NCBI RefSeq assembly: GCF_027257155.1
Contig: NZ_JAPWDU010000002.1
Location: 310,001-374,000 of the forward strand
DNA from: Cerasicoccus sp. TK19100
GTDB lineage: Bacteria > Verrucomicrobiota > Verrucomicrobiia > Opitutales > Cerasicoccaceae
Reading direction: 5' to 3'
Length of the DNA stretch: 64,000 nucleotides
Shown here: one piece after another, positions 62,507 to 64,000 of the stretch
Position numbering within the stretch: position 1 is the first letter of the stretch
How the letters are laid out: each line of letters begins with the position of its first letter
Program-made: the position numbers and the translations under genes
Notes under the pieces: generated by a model
Databases searched by the model: none
Seen by the model: only the letters and a program-made list of their open reading frames with translations
What the model was told of the DNA's origin: nothing

Positions 62507-63778
62507 ATGTCCAGTTCGCAATCACGAGTTGATCAAGACAACGCAAAGGCCGCTGACGCCTTGTTGAATCTTGCCAATGTGATTGATGGAGAAAGACTTG
62601 CGCCGTATACCGCCGCAATGGACCACCTCACTGTATTACCCGTCGCCCCGGGCCGTTTTCACGCACACTGGGAGCTGAACCCGCAAATGATCCACGAGGG
62701 CCGAAATATGCTCGGGGTCGATAGTAACGGGGCAAAATTAGTCCTTCGGGCCTATGATTTCAGGGACCACGGCAGTAATTATGCCGCGGCAGAATCCTCT
62801 TCTGATTACCCGATTAACGGACTGTGCAACTCAGGTTATTTCGACCTGAAAAGCACCCCAGCCCACGTTGGCGCAGTGCTTGGGTTGAAGAACGACCAAG
62901 GGCACTTTCGCCCACTCATGCGCGCGGAAACCATCGCCCTGCCCCAGCCGGTCGCCAAATCAGCGCCCAAAGCAGAACCAAAGCCCGCCCATGAGCCCTC
63001 ACCCGTCCGCCAAGCAGCGCCGGAGGTTTCACTCTCGCCACTGGACGAGCAAGGTATCGTGGCGCGCCTGCCGCGTTTGGAAAATTTACCCGCCGAGCTG
63101 TTAAAGACACCAGATGAGCTGGCGTTTTTTGATCGTGAGCCGGACGCATCAGTCGTCGAGGCGGAGATCGTACCGCTCACCGGCAAGCTAATCCTCGACG
63201 AGTCCACAATTCACGAGGCGATCATCAGTGGCAATTGTCGCGTGCTGTCTGAGCCCAAAGCGAAGGCCTCCGCTGCCGACACCCCTGCCGCCGCGAAGAA
63301 CGCCGGCCTTCCTGAAAATGTGGGTGCCTCGGAGCTGTTTGCCAGCCAGTGGGCCGATTCGTGGGACGACAAGGCACCGATCAGCCTGCGCGCGGAGTTA
63401 ACCATTAACGGACGCCTAGGCCCAGGCATGAAGCTCGCCATCGGTAGCCAGGCGATCAAGCCCCTGCCCGGCGGATACTTTAAGATCACCCGCAAGCTAA
63501 GCGGCTTTGCCGAAGTTTGGCCACTGTTCCTGACCGCGAGCCTGAGTGAGCCCAGCAGCGACTCTTCGCTGGAACTGGCCAAGGACGCCGCAACCGGCGA
63601 AACCATGCTGGAGCTGCATGCATCCATTGCGATCGAAGGCCGGATCAATGATGAATCTTACCGTAAACTCCTGCCTCCGGGCGTCAGCACGGACGATCAG
63701 GGACGCTTCGAACTCCACCGCGCCTTGCCCAATGGCGCTCTGCTACTGCCGGGCTTAAGCCTGATTGCCGAAGCGTGA
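62507..63778 (+). CDS. DUF4912 protein with second glucan-associated domain
   Basis: 423 residues, no signal peptide. DUF4912-like N-terminal domain (about 35-145; LTVLPVAPGRFHAHWEL, LVLRAYDF, NGYFDL-like region), then a Pro/Ala/Lys linker and a C-terminal domain of uncertain type (about 290-420; LRAELTINGRLGPGMKLAIGS). Probably a partner of the GH57 enzymes. Its stop overlaps the GTG start of a second GH57 gene. Confidence 0.8.
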   Translation: MSSSQSRVDQDNAKAADALLNLANVIDGERLAPYTAAMDHLTVLPVAPGRFHAHWELNPQMIHEGRNMLGVDSNGAKLVLRAYDFRDHGSNYAAAESSSDYPINGLCNSGYFDLKSTPAHVGAVLGLKNDQGHFRPLMRAETIALPQPVAKSAPKAEPKPAHEPSPVRQAAPEVSLSPLDEQGIVARLPRLENLPAELLKTPDELAFFDREPDASVVEAEIVPLTGKLILDESTIHEAIISGNCRVLSEPKAKASAADTPAAAKNAGLPENVGASELFASQWADSWDDKAPISLRAELTINGRLGPGMKLAIGSQAIKPLPGGYFKITRKLSGFAEVWPLFLTASLSEPSSDSSLELAKDAATGETMLELHASIAIEGRINDESYRKLLPPGVSTDDQGRFELHRALPNGALLLPGLSLIAEA

Positions 63779-64000
63779 GCAAGCCTCGAACCGTCAGCAT
63801 CCTACTGCATGCGCACCTGCCCTATGGTCTGCGCCCGGAGTTGCCCATTTCCATGGAGGAATGCTGGCTGCACGAGACCGTGCTCCAGTGCTATCTACCA
63901 CTGCTGGAGCTGATTGGCAGGCTGCCCAAAGCCAAAGAGCCGATGCTCGCCGTCTCGCTTTCGCCGACCTTGCTGGAGCTGTGGGCACACCACGAGTTCC
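63775..64000 (+). CDS. Second GH57 family glucan enzyme, N-terminal part (cut by window end)
   Basis: Starts at GTG 63775, which overlaps the DUF4912 stop by 4 bases (GTGA). The first 75 residues show the GH57 opening SILLHAHLPYGLRPELPISMEECWLHE and the repeat-like SLSPTLLELWAHHEF. It is paralogous to the branching enzyme 3 kb away but runs on the other strand. The active-site residues lie beyond the window. Confidence 0.9.
   Translation, partial: MSKPRTVSILLHAHLPYGLRPELPISMEECWLHETVLQCYLPLLELIGRLPKAKEPMLAVSLSPTLLELWAHHEF

Overview
The window looks like chromosomal DNA of a Verrucomicrobiota bacterium, most likely from the Opitutia (Puniceicoccales/Opitutales) side. The reasons are two secreted proteins with C-terminal PEP-CTERM sorting tails, a pilin-like protein of a type common in this phylum, DUF4912 proteins beside GH57 enzymes, a sulfatase / LacI / PEP-CTERM glycan region, and moderately high G+C. 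This placement is inferred from gene content; no rRNA, tRNA or CRISPR array is visible. Start codons are almost never preceded by a Shine-Dalgarno motif, so starts were chosen from family conservation and gene overlaps.

Layout. 1-1551: end of lipB and complete lipA (lipoate synthesis). 1684-4054: aldo/keto reductase and ArsR-type regulator, divergent from an Old Yellow Enzyme, with two matching operator-like palindromes between them. 4276-8692: argS, diacylglycerol/undecaprenol kinase, a PilT-like ATPase and an unknown membrane protein. 8787-10363: a Dabb-fold protein and a LolA-like anchored protein. 10367-17549, all on the minus strand: an FGE-fold protein, a 46-residue membrane protein, a YacL-type PIN/TRAM protein, two Roadblock proteins, a degenerate NtrC-like regulator, amt and glnB (PII). 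17659-24037: tyrA, aat, two paralogous membrane proteins, a TPR protein, a GspF/PilC-like protein, and a relic of a ribbon-helix-helix antitoxin. 24292-30546: gltB and gltD, which with amt and PII make a nitrogen-assimilation theme. 30779-36334: nucleotidyltransferase, stand-alone CACHE lipoprotein, ComEC channel, a small coiled-coil protein and a PrsW-like protease. 36432-36592: a 23-base-period tandem array. 36658-40332: desaturase, fabF, acpP and fabG. 40602-46161: a giant pilin-like gene split by an in-frame TAG, a secreted protein and a GPH sugar transporter. 46254-55394: sulfatase, LacI regulator, two PEP-CTERM proteins and a 1079-residue secreted glycosidase-like protein. 55590-64000: transglutaminase-like, circularly permuted ATP-grasp/alpha-E, GH57 branching enzyme, DUF4912-GT4, DUF4912 and the start of a second GH57 gene (alpha-glucan metabolism).

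The most unusual non-coding content is a set of about ten intergenic inverted repeats. In most of them each arm is built from a short word repeated two or three times, and the word differs from element to element. In several, one arm has lost 7-8 bases relative to the other, and several run into gene ends and supply stop codons. Other leads are the 23-base array, the amber-split pilin-like gene, the Roadblock / degenerate regulator / Amt / PII gene string, and the antitoxin relic with its palindrome still in place.
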